Of a stretch of 64,000 nucleotides of DNA, positions 46,331 through 57,839 are shown piece after piece. The notes under the pieces are model-generated. The model searched no databases. It saw nothing but the letters and a program-made list of their open reading frames with translations, and had not been told where the DNA came from. How positions within the stretch are numbered: position 1 is the stretch's first letter; the number at the start of each line of letters is the position of its first letter. Source of the stretch: Atriophallophorus winterbourni (lineage: Eukaryota > Platyhelminthes > Trematoda > Plagiorchiida > Microphallidae); contig JACCGJ010014077.1 of the NCBI GenBank assembly GCA_013407085.1, forward strand, positions 1 through 64,000, in the 5' to 3' direction. The position numbers and the translations under genes are program-made.

Positions 46331-47269
46331 TGGACATGGTTTGTATCTAGAGGACAACAAAAAATCAACATATGAAAGGATAGGCTGACCCCGGAAGCCA
46401 GTGGATTGCTAGGTTAGATGGCGCAAGGGAAAGCATGTTTAATGCATGTCTCTGCACAGTCAGGCATAGGAGTTCGTTGTAGGTCTTATTGATTAGATAG
46501 CTTCGAGTCCACCATCACTATGGTTCGTGCCAATATCCGCGGTGTTTGCAACATGGATTGACATCACACTGTAATCTAAATCTTGTCTGCATTGCAAATC
46601 GCTGCACTTCTATTTAATAAAAATTTAATCGATTCTGCCCTAACACTTTGGAGACCTTTAGGAAAACGTTTACTTGGTATAATAGTAAGTTCAACCGAAA
46701 TAAAAGTTCTTCTGATGAATAAAATTAAACAGAAATTGAATGGATCATAAGATCGAAGGAAATAACCTTGATTATTGATCCACGATATTAAAATTCATCG
46801 GATAAAATGAATTTGTTTCAAGAAAATAGGCTACGTTTTTCGTAGCGGCTAGACTTGAGAGATCCTTTCGTTATGTTGCTTCAAAGATTGAAAACCCAGA
46901 ACCCAGCACGTAGGCAGAAAATGTTCGTTGAAGATTCGTTACTTTAGCGAGAACGTTGTATCAGCTTCAATGGAATTAATTTCGTAGAATGTTGGTGATA
47001 GTTCACATATCTGGGATAAAAGATCTACAATAAAACCAAGATTTGATGATAATGGATTCTTTCTAGATCGTGTTGAAAGTTTACCACAAACTACATTCCT
47101 TTGTGCGCAAAATATTAATTAGCCTAACTGGAAGTCAATAATTAAATAACATCATTAATTACTAGTGATTAGTGTGTATGTCTTGAAATGCAAATAGGAA
47201 GCACACTACCGATATCGCGTTTGTTACCAGTTTAATCGGCAAGAAACACGTGGTAGCAGATCTCATGGT
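46331..47269. other. Intergenic, nothing recognised
   Basis: No gene-like frames or recognised repeats. Confidence 0.45.
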
Positions 47270-47580
47270 TAAAAGCCTAACATTCCGCACTCAATATCAA
47301 ATTGTCAAAGGTTCTTCTTCGCTGTCGAAGTTTGTTTATGTGGAACTCTGACCCGTTTACACCAGTAGCGCATCAAGCCTGAACATGATCAAGGCTGAAC
47401 TTGACAAGTATATGTTGACCAAATCTAACCTCGCACATCAGAACATATGTTGACCTTCCTCACTGATAAAAAGTGTTTGTTTTGTTTATGAATTCCCGAT
47501 ATTTTACTCAATTGTTACTGTAAAGTATTTGCTTTTTAGACCATGGAAACTTTGAATAATCACTTCCGTAAACCAGCACT
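47270..47580 (+). pseudogene. Very decayed CR1 3' end
   Basis: AAGGCTGAACTTGACAAGTA near 47390 resembles the region coding the last residues of CR1 ORFs. It is followed by ATTGTTACTGTAAAGTAT and CTTTTTAGACCATGGAAACT near 47510-47550, like the CR1 3' ends at 45005-45055. No frame survives. Confidence 0.42.
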
Positions 47581-48486
47581 TGAAACCTCATTTTGACTTT
47601 GTGGTAAACCAAATTTCATCTTTAGTTAGAGACTAAGCTAATGTTTCACACAATTTCTAACATTACATCGTTATCATAGTGAGCATAAAGTCAATCAGGT
47701 TAGTGTATGTTGAGTCCCTGGCATTTCATCAGTGCACCTCAACCTGACTACTCAATTGGACATTCTCTTTGTTGCGCTTCCGTTGACCAACTATGTGACA
47801 TATGCTAAGATCCCATGGGTTTCGACGAGGCAGACAGATAAGGATGCGATTTTTCCTGCCAGTACTCAATCTTGCATACACACGAATCGTTATCTTCAGC
47901 ATCTATGAGTATTCAAGGATGCTGGATCACTAAGTCGTCTCTACTAGGTATAATTGTTCCCGTGAAAAATTAGTATTGACGTGACAAGAAATGGCTTCTT
48001 GTTTTGTTCAGTAAGCCTAAAAATCAATTGCTTTGCTTTTCGTTGAACAACCCGGTGAAAATCATAAGGGCACGTCGTGCTTTAACAAAAACCTTTGCTA
48101 AATCAACGCATGTTCATCCAAACCTTTATTGAAACACACCTTTAACTCTCTTTTGTGTTACATCAATGTGAAGCAATTGCGTTTTTTAAAAGCAAAATTA
48201 ACCAGTGGTAAATCCCAGTACGACATATCACTTCATTTTGTTTCCCAACATTATTTGCCAAATTGAAAGAAAATCTTTATCCATCAATGGTTTCTAAATT
48301 GATATATATAATTTTTTAAATGTTATCCAATAACTTAAATTACGGCATCTCACGCATTCCCATCAATTTGTAACTTAAACAAATGTCCAAAATATATCAA
48401 TGTCGAGATGACGCTGATTACAATGACATACTTTTTGTCCACATACCTTGGTAGGAAAGGAAAGGTCAATTCACTCGTCAAGACCA
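47581..48486. other. Intergenic, nothing recognised
   Basis: No gene-like frames or recognised repeats. Confidence 0.45.
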
Positions 48487-50346
48487 CTATACTTCACGTA
48501 GTTTAATATTCATCGGTGTCCCCGAAAATGTTGATGTAGTATCAGCATCGGAATCAAAGCAACATGATTTGAAGCAATGGTTATACATTGCCGATGCTAT
48601 TGGATCTCGTGATTCCATTGTAGTGTGATTCCATTTGTCTTCAATCCCAGGCGTTGTATACCATATCAAGTTTCATCAAGTTCGCCACATTTCGAATTAT
48701 CGAGTGAAATGACTATCAACGAATACATGGTTGGGCGGGAACTCTGTCGACTAAACGAAAAGAAGTCCCCTGGCACAGACAAAATTACCCCCGCCGTACT
48801 TCGCAGTTGTCGCGTTGCTTTGACTGCTCCTCTCACTCGCATATTCAATATCAGCTCAAATGGAGGAAAAATACCACCGCAATAGGAACCAGGGATGATA
48901 ACTCCTATTTATAAAGGCGGTAGCCGTTCAGACACAGCAAACTATAGACCGGTAACGTTACTTCCGGTGATCTCCAAATTAATGGAACGCATTGTGACTG
49001 CGCGCATGCGAGAACATTTTGAAAACCAAAATATTTTGACCGCAGCACAACACGGTTTTCGATGAGGTCGTTGCTGTTTATCTAACCTTCTCACAACGTT
49101 CGAGGATTGGACCAAATCACTAGACGAAGGTGAGGCTGTACATGCTTGCTACATCGATATTTCCAAAGTTTTCGATCGAGTCAACCATGACATCCTAATT
49201 AAAAAGCTCGAATCCTATGGAATAACGGGAATATTGCTGAATTGGATAAGGGAGTATCTTACTGATAGACACGTCCAAGTTCGCGTTGGCAGCACCTTAT
49301 CTAGAAAAGTAGACGTCACGAGTGGAGTTCCGCAAGGTTCGGTGCTTGGGCCTCTTCTATTCTTGGTGTATATGAACGATATAATAGAGGATATTGGATG
49401 CAACTTGATACTATTTGCCGATGATATTAAAATATGGAAACATGTCAGGTCTGCTGATGACTGTATGCCATTACAACGGGATCTAAGCATCTTATTTCGT
49501 TGGTCCCAGTTAAATGAGTTACCATTTAACCCTGCAAAATGTAAAATGCTGCAGCTTGGGAAATCTCTGCACCACACTATCAACTTGGCATGCAAGATCT
49601 CGTCTGGACCACAGCAGAAAAAAGATCTGGATATCTGGGTTCCGTTTAACCTTAAGCCAGAACAGCATTGCCGGATGGTGTACAATAAGGCTTGTCGTAT
49701 CTTGAGTCTTCTCAAAAGAATATTGCGAATTTTTACGCCCGAAACCCTACCCCGGGTAATTAACACGTATATACGTCTTGTTATGGAATATTCCATCCAA
49801 GCCTGGGCACCATGGCTGAGGAAGGATATCGAACTACTCGACAGGATTTATCATCGTGCTACAAAGTTGGTCTCCCGGTACAGAAATTTGCCTACCACAG
49901 AGCGAATGTTGAAACTGAACCTACAAGATTTTACCCAACGCCGCATACGTAGTGAACTTATGTTGATCTTCAAAATCCTGCATTCTGTAAACCATCCCCT
50001 TAAACACTTGCTAAAGCCCAATGACCTTACTAGAACACGAACACATCCAAAGGCTTAAAGCATTCCGCATTCTCGATTGGATATACGTCGTAATTTTTTC
50101 TCCGTAAGAATTTGTTTCACTTGGAACTATTTGCCTGAAGAAATCACACGATCAAAATCTGTTGAAGTTTTCGCTTCCAAACTCGATGAGTTTACGACAA
50201 ACCATGCGGTATGCGAGTGTCCCTATTGATTTTGGAGATATTTTATATTTGTTTATACATTTTTATATGTTCCATATACCCTGTCATCCTATGGCTATTG
50301 CTAAGCTTAATGCTGTTTCTACCATACAATTTTCTGAGTTCTGAGT
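48487..50346 (+). pseudogene. CR1-like non-LTR reverse transcriptase, nearly open frame
   Basis: One plus-strand frame runs from 48625 to about 50230, interrupted only by three nonsense codons (TAG at 48883, TGA at 49063, TAA at 50056). In order it shows S-P-G-T-D-K-I-T-P, T-A-N-Y-R-P-V-T-L-L, the Y-I-D-I-S-K-V-F-D motif (catalytic Asp), S-G-V-P-Q-G-S-V-L-G-P-L-L-F, and F-A-D-D-I-K (the catalytic Asp pair). The C-terminal L-L-D-R-I-Y-H-R-A-T-K-L, R-R-I-R-S-E and R-R-N-F-F-S-V-R blocks follow. The apurinic endonuclease domain is missing, so it is 5'-truncated. It ends with CTGAGTT repeats at 50335-50346. It is the least decayed RT in the window and could not act without correction of the stops. 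Confidence 0.93.
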
Positions 50347-50464
50347 TCATTATTGATTACGCTCAATGCAAAACAGCGTTTTAAAATTACTGAGTAATAA
50401 CAGTTTTGTCATAAGATAAAATTTATTAACAAATTAATGAATTATTCACAACTCCGAACTTGCC
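50347..50464. other. Short intergenic
   Basis: AT-rich, nothing recognised. Confidence 0.4.
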
Positions 50465-50530
50465 ACAACCTATTTCTGGATGTGTGCCGTCATCAAGTGG
50501 AGACAGTGGGATCAGGTTCAGTGAACCTAA
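50465..50530 (-). ncRNA. Decayed hammerhead motif, subtype B
   Basis: Minus strand reads TTGATGA, an imperfect helix II around ACACA, CAGAAATAGGTT and GTGGC. C to T in the first box position and a weak helix II make it inactive by prediction. Confidence 0.48.
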
Positions 50531-50599
50531 AAACAGTGGATAAGTGGTAAACAAGGTTATACTTGAATAAAACTGTTACATTGGGTTCGTACTACGAAA

Positions 50600-50960
50600 A
50601 CAGAATCACATAGCGATTCGTGGCCAAGCACTCAAGGCGCTTATGGATGACCAAGGTGATGTGTTGCTCACATCCCCCGGCATTACACTCCGCTACCGGT
50701 TTCGTGCTGTTTGCCCTCACCAGATAAGAACAGTAACATCAGTATCCGCATCTTTTTGAAGCGTTAGAATAAATTAAAAAAACAATGGATGAAATTGTAG
50801 GCTACCGTTGGGTAAAGTTGTAACGTACAACCTGTTCAATCATATGTGACCAACTCAGGTAGATGGATTAAAACCACGATCGTGAACAAAAATGCTCATT
50901 TGCATGCATTTCTATCACACCCCACCCATCAGTAAGAAAGAGTAACATCAGGATCCGCAT
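50600..50960 (-). repeat. Pair of decayed hammerhead repeats in the inverted Ly6 flank
   Basis: Reverse complement of the direct pair at 14260-14595. The first copy (50685-50735) has CTGGTGA with intact GAAA and ACCGGTAGC. The second (50915-50960) keeps only half of the motif (CACCCATCAG). Confidence 0.6.
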
Positions 50961-51547
50961 GTACTTGTCATTTCTAGTTAGATGATTTTCCACGGTGATA
51001 CTTCGTGATTTACACTGATTGAATCAGATTTGTGTTCGTCACAGAAACGTGAAAGTTGTTCTGTCATCTAAGCGACGCAGTCACGCCCAGTCAGTAGTGA
51101 AATAAAAATCACATGTATCTATTGCCTGATAGCACAGCTACTTATTGTTGTGACAACAATTCTCAAATATAGATTTGCTCTCATATTAATGATGATCAAA
51201 CTCATTGTGCATTCGGAGCGAATAAAATCAAACGTGTTCTAAATGTGTCAATTGTTGATTGATTCTTCCATGTAATTGTTTTTAATTTGGGTTCCGAAGA
51301 ATTATTTTCTGTTATTAATTGCACATAAGTGACATGTCGCTTCAGATATCTTCCATCTTATCTTGAAAGCTGAGTTAAACAATTTTGAAGCAGTGTTTAT
51401 TATTTTATTATTTCTGAGGGTAATATGATAATATGATTTCAATTTCGTACGAAGTGTTTTAATTTTTTATTCGAAAATTACTTAACCTAATCTATGTTAG
51501 TGTGCAAAATTTGTGGTTAGTGATGTTAACATGTTTTTCCTCGAGGG
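50961..51547 (+). pseudogene. Inverted copy of the Ly6 3' flank (left of the BEL element)
   Basis: Reverse complement of about 13660-14260, running to AGTGATGTTAACATGTTTTT at 51520. The continuation of the same flank (rc of about 13530-13640) is on the other side of the BEL element at 56971-57110. No Ly6 exon is attached: the position where exon 3 should be, below 50600, is occupied by another hammerhead fragment and a CR1. I infer a third, inverted and gene-less member of the family. Confidence 0.78.
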
Positions 51548-51955
51548 TGTAACCGCCAAAATTGTCCGGGGATATTCGAGTTCAACGGCAAAGAATTCAG
51601 TCACGTTATCCAACGGTTGAGTTACGCGTCCAACCCCATCAAGATATTGACAAGACAATACGTGAAATGCGTACGGCAGTATTTAAGCATATTAATTATA
51701 CAATAAAATAGCAAACCTAAATTATTCCGCTTCGTACTGAATCCAAAAACAAGAATATTCAACAGTAACAATGACCACGTGTGATCGCAACTTTAAATAG
51801 CGCGGGAACGGCCAAATAAAGATACACAAAATTAAGCTCGATAACGAATAAACTCAAGTAGTTCGGTAATACAAAAAATGGTAAAAAATATACAAAAATA
51901 CCAGCAGATTTAAACAATTAGTTGTCAATAAAATAAATTCAATGTACATCTTACA
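51548..51955 (-). repeat. 3' LTR of the BEL/Pao element
   Basis: On the element strand it begins TGTAAGATG and ends TTACA, with TG/CA ends. It lacks 17 bp present in the 5' LTR and solo LTRs (AAACACCAATGTGTTTA-type segment near 56611-56628). Confidence 0.87.
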
Positions 51956-52179
51956 ACGCCCCCCCCCCCAAATTCGCGCCGGATTTCTCAAAGGCTGACA
52001 ACGTACATTCTCTCGTATCCTACCCTATATCTTTACCCATCGGTGATAATATTATACTGGGAAACAAAGTGAGATAATGTCACAATGCACAAGACGTTCT
52101 ACATGCCTCACACATGTGACAAAATCCACCGACCTTTTTCAGCCAGATTGGTTAGAAGCCAGATGTTTTCCATGCGTTA

Positions 52180-53400
52180 CCACAACCAATCTAGCTGGCC
52201 TGGTCCCTTAACGTGACAAAAACAATTCCGGTAACAGCATCCAGGTTCGATGGTATCGTTGAATTTTCATCCGTTATATTCGAATCTGCTTCCAGAAAGC
52301 AAAGTTGACGAATATGCAGCCTAATAACTACTTCTCTCGATTGCACACAAACTTGTCTTACTAACCCATCTTTCGACAAAACGCATTCGGATACTCTACC
52401 TTAGGGCCAGAGTCCACGAGGTGTTGCGTCGTTTACCACGAGAACTAAATCCCCTACCCACAAGTTCCAGTGCTTTCGAAACCACTTTTGGCGGGTATGG
52501 AGAGTAGACAGATATTCATGTAGCCATCTACGCCAAAAAATATCAGTTAGATGAGTGGCGTGCTTCCAAGCTCGCAGATAATTTTGAGCAACGGAAGTGG
52601 GTAGTCCCGCATTTTCTCGTAAAATTGATAGGTGGTTAGGTGTCAAATCCACAGCTTCCGCGAAATCCGATGAGGCCGAAACTAATGGACGATTGTTCAG
52701 TATACGTTTAGCCTTGACCATCAGAGTGTTTAATACTTCATCTGTGACAACTTGCTCCAATAACAATCCAAACAGTATCCTCCTAACAGACATGATAACA
52801 CGTTCTCAAACACCTCCACGATGACTTGCATATGGAGGTTGGAAATGGCACCGTGTTTCTTGTGATGCAAGATGTTTGTTTATTTTATGCTCATTCCACT
52901 TTATCACGCATTCTCGAAGCTCTCTTTGAGCGCCAACGAAAGGTTTGCCATTGTCAATGTAGATATCTGTAGGTATTCCACGTCGTCCAATAAACCGTAT
53001 TAATACCATGATGAATGAATCTGTTGATAACGAATGAGTCAACTCTAAATGAACTGCTCTGGTTCGCAAGCAACTAAATAAGCAACCGTATCGTTTCTCT
53101 GTACTTCTTCCACGGGCCGGATTAGTCAATACCCACATGTTGGAACGGGTATAAACCAGGTTCTGTTCTGAAAATTGGCAACGGGGCCATCAATTGCTGG
53201 CATTTCTGAGCTGCATATCGGCGGCATATAAAACACTGACCGATAATTCGCTTTATAGTAGCATTACCTTGAAAAATCCAAAAGCGTACTCGTATGGTCG
53301 ATAATACGTGTGCAATGCCACTGTGTCCTTCACAAATGTGGTAATGCCTGACAATTAGTTCAGTTACAACGTGCTTATTCGGTAAGACGATTGGAAGTTT
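52180..53400 (-). pseudogene. BEL/Pao integrase region
   Basis: Integrase of the BEL element, minus strand. The zinc-binding H-Y-H-I-C-E-G-H and C-F-I-C-R-R segment lies in the frame ending at 53122. The catalytic core continues in another frame (53138-52806) with Y-I-D-N-G-K-P-F (second Asp). It stops at a TGA in place of the expected Trp codon after H-R-G-G-V, and the following Glu codon is intact. The C-terminal part (52793-52401) includes I-L-N-N-R-P-L and L-T-P-N-H-L, typical of BEL integrases, and reads on past a stop to about 52191. It inserts element cDNA into the host genome in active relatives; here it is dead. Confidence 0.9.
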
Positions 53401-54066
53401 TTTGACATCGGGATTGGTCACCAAATTAAAGCGACCGTGTACGCAGATAAGTCCATCGACAATAATTGGGTTCAACTTACGCAATTGAGCCCCACGTACT
53501 TTAGTACAGTTTCGTCCAGACAACAGTGGGTTTGCGATCCCAGGAAAAGATTGGGCTTGAACAATCCGTAATATGTCTCGTTCAGCGCGGTATATCTCAT
53601 CAGCAGTGAGTCTTTCCTTCTGAACAGCACCTTTATTCACAATATATTGTTTGAACCTGATCAACCAGGCCACCGCTAACTTTAATCTCCGCCAAGACGA
53701 GTAATATTGCAAGATATCATCAAGACCGGAGTTTTCTTGCACGACATTAATTCTATTTGAATTCCTTTTCAGTTCGACATCAGCTGGGGCTTTGTATATA
53801 TTCAATGGCCATTCGGATTTAGATTTTGTCAAAAACTTTGGTCCTTCTAACCATCGACGTATTTCGGAGATATCGTTGCAACCACGAGAAACGAGATCGG
53901 CAGGATTGTCCTCGGGACGCACGTGCCGCCATTGACTTGGTGTTGAGCGTTGATGTATCGCGGCCACAATGTGGGATACAAATGTACTGAACCTCGTGGA
54001 AGTGTTGTTGATATAATGGAGGACAATTGTCGAATCAGTCCAGAAACATGTTTGATCTAATTCCAA
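53401..54066 (-). pseudogene. BEL/Pao RNase H and linker
   Basis: Frame 54066-53122 opens with F-W-T-D-S-T-I-V-L and W-R-H-V-R-P-E-D-N-P-A-D-L-V-S-R-G, the C-terminal part of the BEL RNase H, followed by the linker to the integrase zinc finger. The N-terminal part of RNase H (54067-54440) is scrambled by frameshifts. Confidence 0.88.
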
Positions 54067-54439
54067 CTGAATTTCTCCCTTTACTACGGCAGTAAGTGAT
54101 ACTGCCAGCTTAGCGGCTTCTAATTCCAGACGCGGAATAGTAACGGGCTTGACTGGAGCAACGTGCGACTTCGAGTAGAGTAGGAAACAATATGGGAGAC
54201 CCGAATCAGGACTAAATCAAATGTAAATCACGGCTCCATACTCAACTTCTGACGCATCACAGAATGCATGTGACTGAGGTCGAACTACGTGAGCACGTTC
54301 GCGTTTCATACATCGAGGTATTTTTAGTGATTGCAGTTCCCGAACGTTAGACACCTAGATCTCCCAAACTCGCACGTCTGTCGAACATAGTTCAGCATCC
54401 CAATCCAATTTTTCGCGACAAAATTTTTTGTAATAACAA

Positions 54440-55327
54440 CTTGGCAGGCAACAAGATTGGAGCGACCAACCCCAATGGATCAAACAAGGAAGAAACCGCT
54501 GACAGCAGCAAGCGTCTTGTAAGGGGAACATCTTTCGGCCAAAACAAAAAAAGAAACTCATCAGCAACCTAATCCCATTCAAAACCCCATATTCTAACAG
54601 GAGGGACGGGATTAAGATAAAATTTACCATCCGGATGAGCTAATTCTGGAACATCTTTCAAAACACTCTTACAGTTCGACAACCATTTCCGCAACGTAAA
54701 ACCGCATTTCTTAAGCGTCCGACAAATTTCGTCGATAACGATTATTGCATCACTCTCCCTTGATACAGAAATAAGCACATCGTCAACATAAAAGTTATTT
54801 TGAATAGCTTCGGTAACCAGCGGAAAAGCGTTCTGATCGCAATGCACAAGCGTCTGCTTGAGTGCAAAATTCGCGACAAATGGCGACGAAACAGCTCCGA
54901 GGGGATAAACCGCCATCTGGTATTCAGTAGGAGTTTGAGATATGTCATTGTTCGGCCACCACAAAATCTTCAGAGCATATCGGTCAATACCAGGTACAGA
55001 AACTTGCATGAACATTTCCTCAATATCGGCAGAGAGCGCGATCACCTCTTTACGGATTCGCAGAAGTATACCAACTAAGCTACGCAGTGTATCTGGACCT
55101 TGGTATAAACAATCACTTAGTGATACAACTCCGAACTTGGCGGCGCAATCATGTACAACCCTCAACTTACCGGGTTTCTTAGGGTTAATAACTGTGTGAT
55201 GAGGAAGATACCATCGAGGTCGAAAGTTTGTCGACAATTGATGATCCGGAACAGGAGTTGCATATCCGCAGATAAAATTGCGTTCCATCATGCTTGCAAA
55301 CCTTTGAGGTAACTCAGGCTTTCGCAT
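54440..55327 (-). pseudogene. BEL/Pao reverse transcriptase
   Basis: Frame 55327-54569 encodes a BEL-type RT: P-H-H-T-V-I-N-P, R-V-V-H-D-C-A-A-K at the fingers, L-S-A-D-I-E-E-M-F (first catalytic Asp), N-F-Y-V-D-D (catalytic pair), and W-G-F-E-W-D near the end. It then shifts frame into [13 protein letters not shown] at about 54530-54440, the usual start of the connection domain. Upstream, only about 15 codons and one stop separate it from the gag zinc knuckle, so the protease and the N-terminal RT are deleted. Confidence 0.92.
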
Positions 55328-55351
55328 TAACCTAGAAACGACTTTGCTTGT

Positions 55352-56543
55352 TCACGGTTGCTGGAGAGTCTGTGAAAAACAAGCCTGTTGTTTCTTGACA
55401 GCGTTCCACCGGCCGATCACATCGTGAGATCTGAACTTGTCACACTTTTCCAAATGGTGTTCACCACCACAAACATAGCAATTAACGGCTATCTTCGAGT
55501 GGAACTGGTCCATTCGATTCACCGTATTATGAATATGCGCAAATTCTTTTCCTGTCTTGTCAGTCACCTTCACATTTGCTTTCGTTGCGATTTGACCGAA
55601 ACGACAACCACTTATTCGCGCTTCGTCTGCTATGAAACGTTGCAAATCGTGGAAATTCGGCTGGCGGTTGTCTTGGTGAATCACATCAACTAATCTCGCC
55701 CACCGATCCTGCTATTCGTGTGGAAGCTTATAGACGACTAATTCAAGTGTCGTCAACGAATCTAGGTGGGCATCGCAATTCATTTGAGATAGAGCAGTCT
55801 CACAGTTCTGCATCTCTATCGAGATTTGAGTCAGCGAAATCCCATTTGACTTTACTTTTCCATGGATGAAATTAATCGGTCAATCATGGACCGCGCGATA
55901 ACGTGAGTCTGTTCGTAGAGATCAGTTAATATCTCTTGTAGGCAGTTTCGGTCAACAACACACTACGTCTATCAATAGCATCTCGCGCTTGACCTTTACA
56001 ATAGTGCAACAAATACAGCATACGTTGTCCGTCGTCAAAGACATTACTTTCAATAAAGTTTTCAAACTGACGTATAAATTTCTAATACTTACATGAATTG
56101 CCATCGAAATACTGTAATTCTACTCTTGGCATCACAGGTGTCACACGGTCAAAGGAATGACTTGACCTTTTGCGTGCTTCTTGAAGTTTGACTGAGCTGA
56201 GATATTCTTTGACGGTCTTCTCAGCCTTACCGTCTCCAGCAATCTAGCCAGAATCTCCATCCTCAGACAGTTCTAGTTTAACTCGTGCAAATCGAGTAGC
56301 GTTCGCAGCCTTCAACATTTCTAACTCAAGCTCTTGACGCCTCTGTTCTTCCGCTAATTGTGCTAACAGAAACTGAGCCCTAAGATTATCAGCGTTAGAA
56401 CTAACTACCGAACCAGAGCATGATATGTTATCAACCAATGAAAAATTACCGACTTGCCCGTCAAAACGATCCTTTTGGTCGTGTTCAGTCGTTTTCTTTG
56501 ACGATTTCTTCTTCATTTTCCCCAAATGCTCGAACAAAGCCAA
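55352..56543 (-). pseudogene. BEL/Pao gag with zinc knuckle
   Basis: The N-terminal 99 codons (56543-56244) are rich in Lys, Glu and Gln with E-E-Q-R-R-Q-E-L-E-L-E-M-L, a likely coiled coil. The middle (56243-55690) is broken. The C-terminal frame (55684-55352) contains C-Y-V-C-G-G-E-H-H-L-E-K-C, a CCHC nucleic-acid-binding knuckle of the BEL kind. It forms the particle and binds RNA in active relatives. Confidence 0.87.
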
Positions 56544-56551
56544 TTGAATAC

Positions 56552-56970
56552 TGTAACAGCCAAAACGGTCCGGGGAAATTCGATGTCAACGTCAAAGAAT
56601 TCAGTAACGTTATAAACACCAATGTGTTTATTCAACGGTTGAGTTGCGCGTCCAAGCCCACCAAGATATTGACAAGACAATACGTGAGATGAGTACGGCA
56701 ATATTGAAGCAAAACAATTATACAATAAAATAGAAAACCTCAATTATGCCGATTCGTACTGAATCCAAAAACAAGAATATTAAACAGTACCAATGACCAC
56801 GAGTGATCGCAACTTCAAATAGCGCGGGAACGGCGAAATAAAGATACACAAAAATAAGCTCGATAACGAATAAACTCAAGTAGTTCGGTAAAACAAAAAA
56901 TGGTAAAATATACAAAAATACCAGCAGATTTAAACAATTAGTTCTCAATAACATAAATTCAATGTATATT
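56552..56970 (-). repeat. 5' LTR of the BEL/Pao element
   Basis: Starts TGTAACAGCC on the plus strand and ends inside ...AATGTATATT, where the last few bases of the LTR end are missing compared with the 3' LTR. The flanking host sequence (TTGACGAG...) follows directly. Confidence 0.85.
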
Positions 56971-57110
56971 TGACGAGACGATGACAAAATTATCAATTCA
57001 ACCCGTTAAAATATGATTTTTGATTATACAAAATAAAAAGCTTATTTGCAAACATTTCCATCACTCACACATGCAAGCAAATTAGCTTTTATATTTATGG
57101 TCATGGTTTT
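56971..57110 (+). pseudogene. Inverted copy of the Ly6 3' flank (right of the BEL element)
   Basis: Reverse complement of about 13530-13640, continuing 50961-51547. About 22 bp of the undisturbed target (near 13640-13662) are missing at the junction. Confidence 0.75.
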
Positions 57111-57839
57111 TACACCCAGTCGACATGAGTGGGGTCTCATGTGATTGAACAGGTTGGTCGTACCATTATTACCCAAAAGTAATACGCTGTTCACATCCTC
57201 CCCATGTTTGAACTTCGGATACATTGTTAAAATGTGGGTTCAAAATCTAACTGCGTTGATCACTCTTCCACTCATATAAAGCTCACTAATAAGAACTTTC
57301 TCCCCATGATGATGGCAAACAGCGAGAAGCTGGTTATGGTCTGTAAGCGTGAGAGATTTGAACCACACATAACTTGGGTCATCCATCAGCAATTTTCAGC
57401 CTAGAAAATTTTTAATGTAGTGGGGTTTTAATAGTTTGACTACTATTCGTTGTAAGTAGTGTGAATATTTCAAGAAACTCCTTTCATTCACATTTAAATT
57501 AATCAAGAAACGTACCAGCGGAATTGATTTTTGTCAAATGAATAATGTGTTTCGTTGTAAGTTGTTCTTTATTCATGATTCCTCGATGCCTTGTGTCGAG
57601 ATTTCATATTGATCAATTGCTCGAGTAATCAAATGGCATCAAATCTTCTCAGCTGGTGTAATTAGTTTAATTTTGCTTGCAAGATCTTTGACGCCCCATT
57701 TCATTTTGATAATTATTTCGCAATAATGTGTGAGCAGAATATTTACGTTGAACCACAAGTCATGTGGCTATGTCCAATCTTGGAAAATGCTTCAGGGATC
57801 TACCTCGAGGAAAAAGTCTTGATCTATAGTCCCGTTAGA
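57111..57839. other. Hammerhead-family remnants and intergenic
   Basis: TGTGATTGAACAGG and GGTCGTACCA near 57140-57165 are body sequences of the hammerhead retroposon. At 57300-57350 the plus strand has ATGATGATGGCAAACAGCGA followed by GAAGCTGGTTATGG, a decayed subtype-B core. The rest shows nothing recognisable. Confidence 0.5.

Larger units (their letters stand above)
51548..56970 (-). mobile_element. BEL/Pao LTR retrotransposon, degenerate, internally deleted
   Basis: About 5.4 kb on the minus strand: 5' LTR 56970-56552, gag 56543-55352, pol with RT (55327-54440), RNase H (from 54066), integrase (53400-52401), 3' LTR 51955-51548. The YVDD box, the FWTDS RNase H motif and the H-H-C-C integrase finger place it in BEL/Pao, as do Sinbad and Saci-1 in schistosomes. 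The LTRs differ by very roughly one base in ten by eye, so the insertion is old. Frameshifts and stops break every gene, and no protease is visible. A G-rich tract (C9 on the plus strand, about 51959-51968) before the 3' LTR fits a polypurine primer. Confidence 0.93.

Noticed and set aside
46714..46740. CTGATGA followed by GAAA on the plus strand
   Set aside because: No helix II can form between the boxes and no family body sequence surrounds it.
49215..49796. 193-codon minus-strand frame
   Set aside because: Antisense to the CR1 reverse transcriptase on the plus strand.
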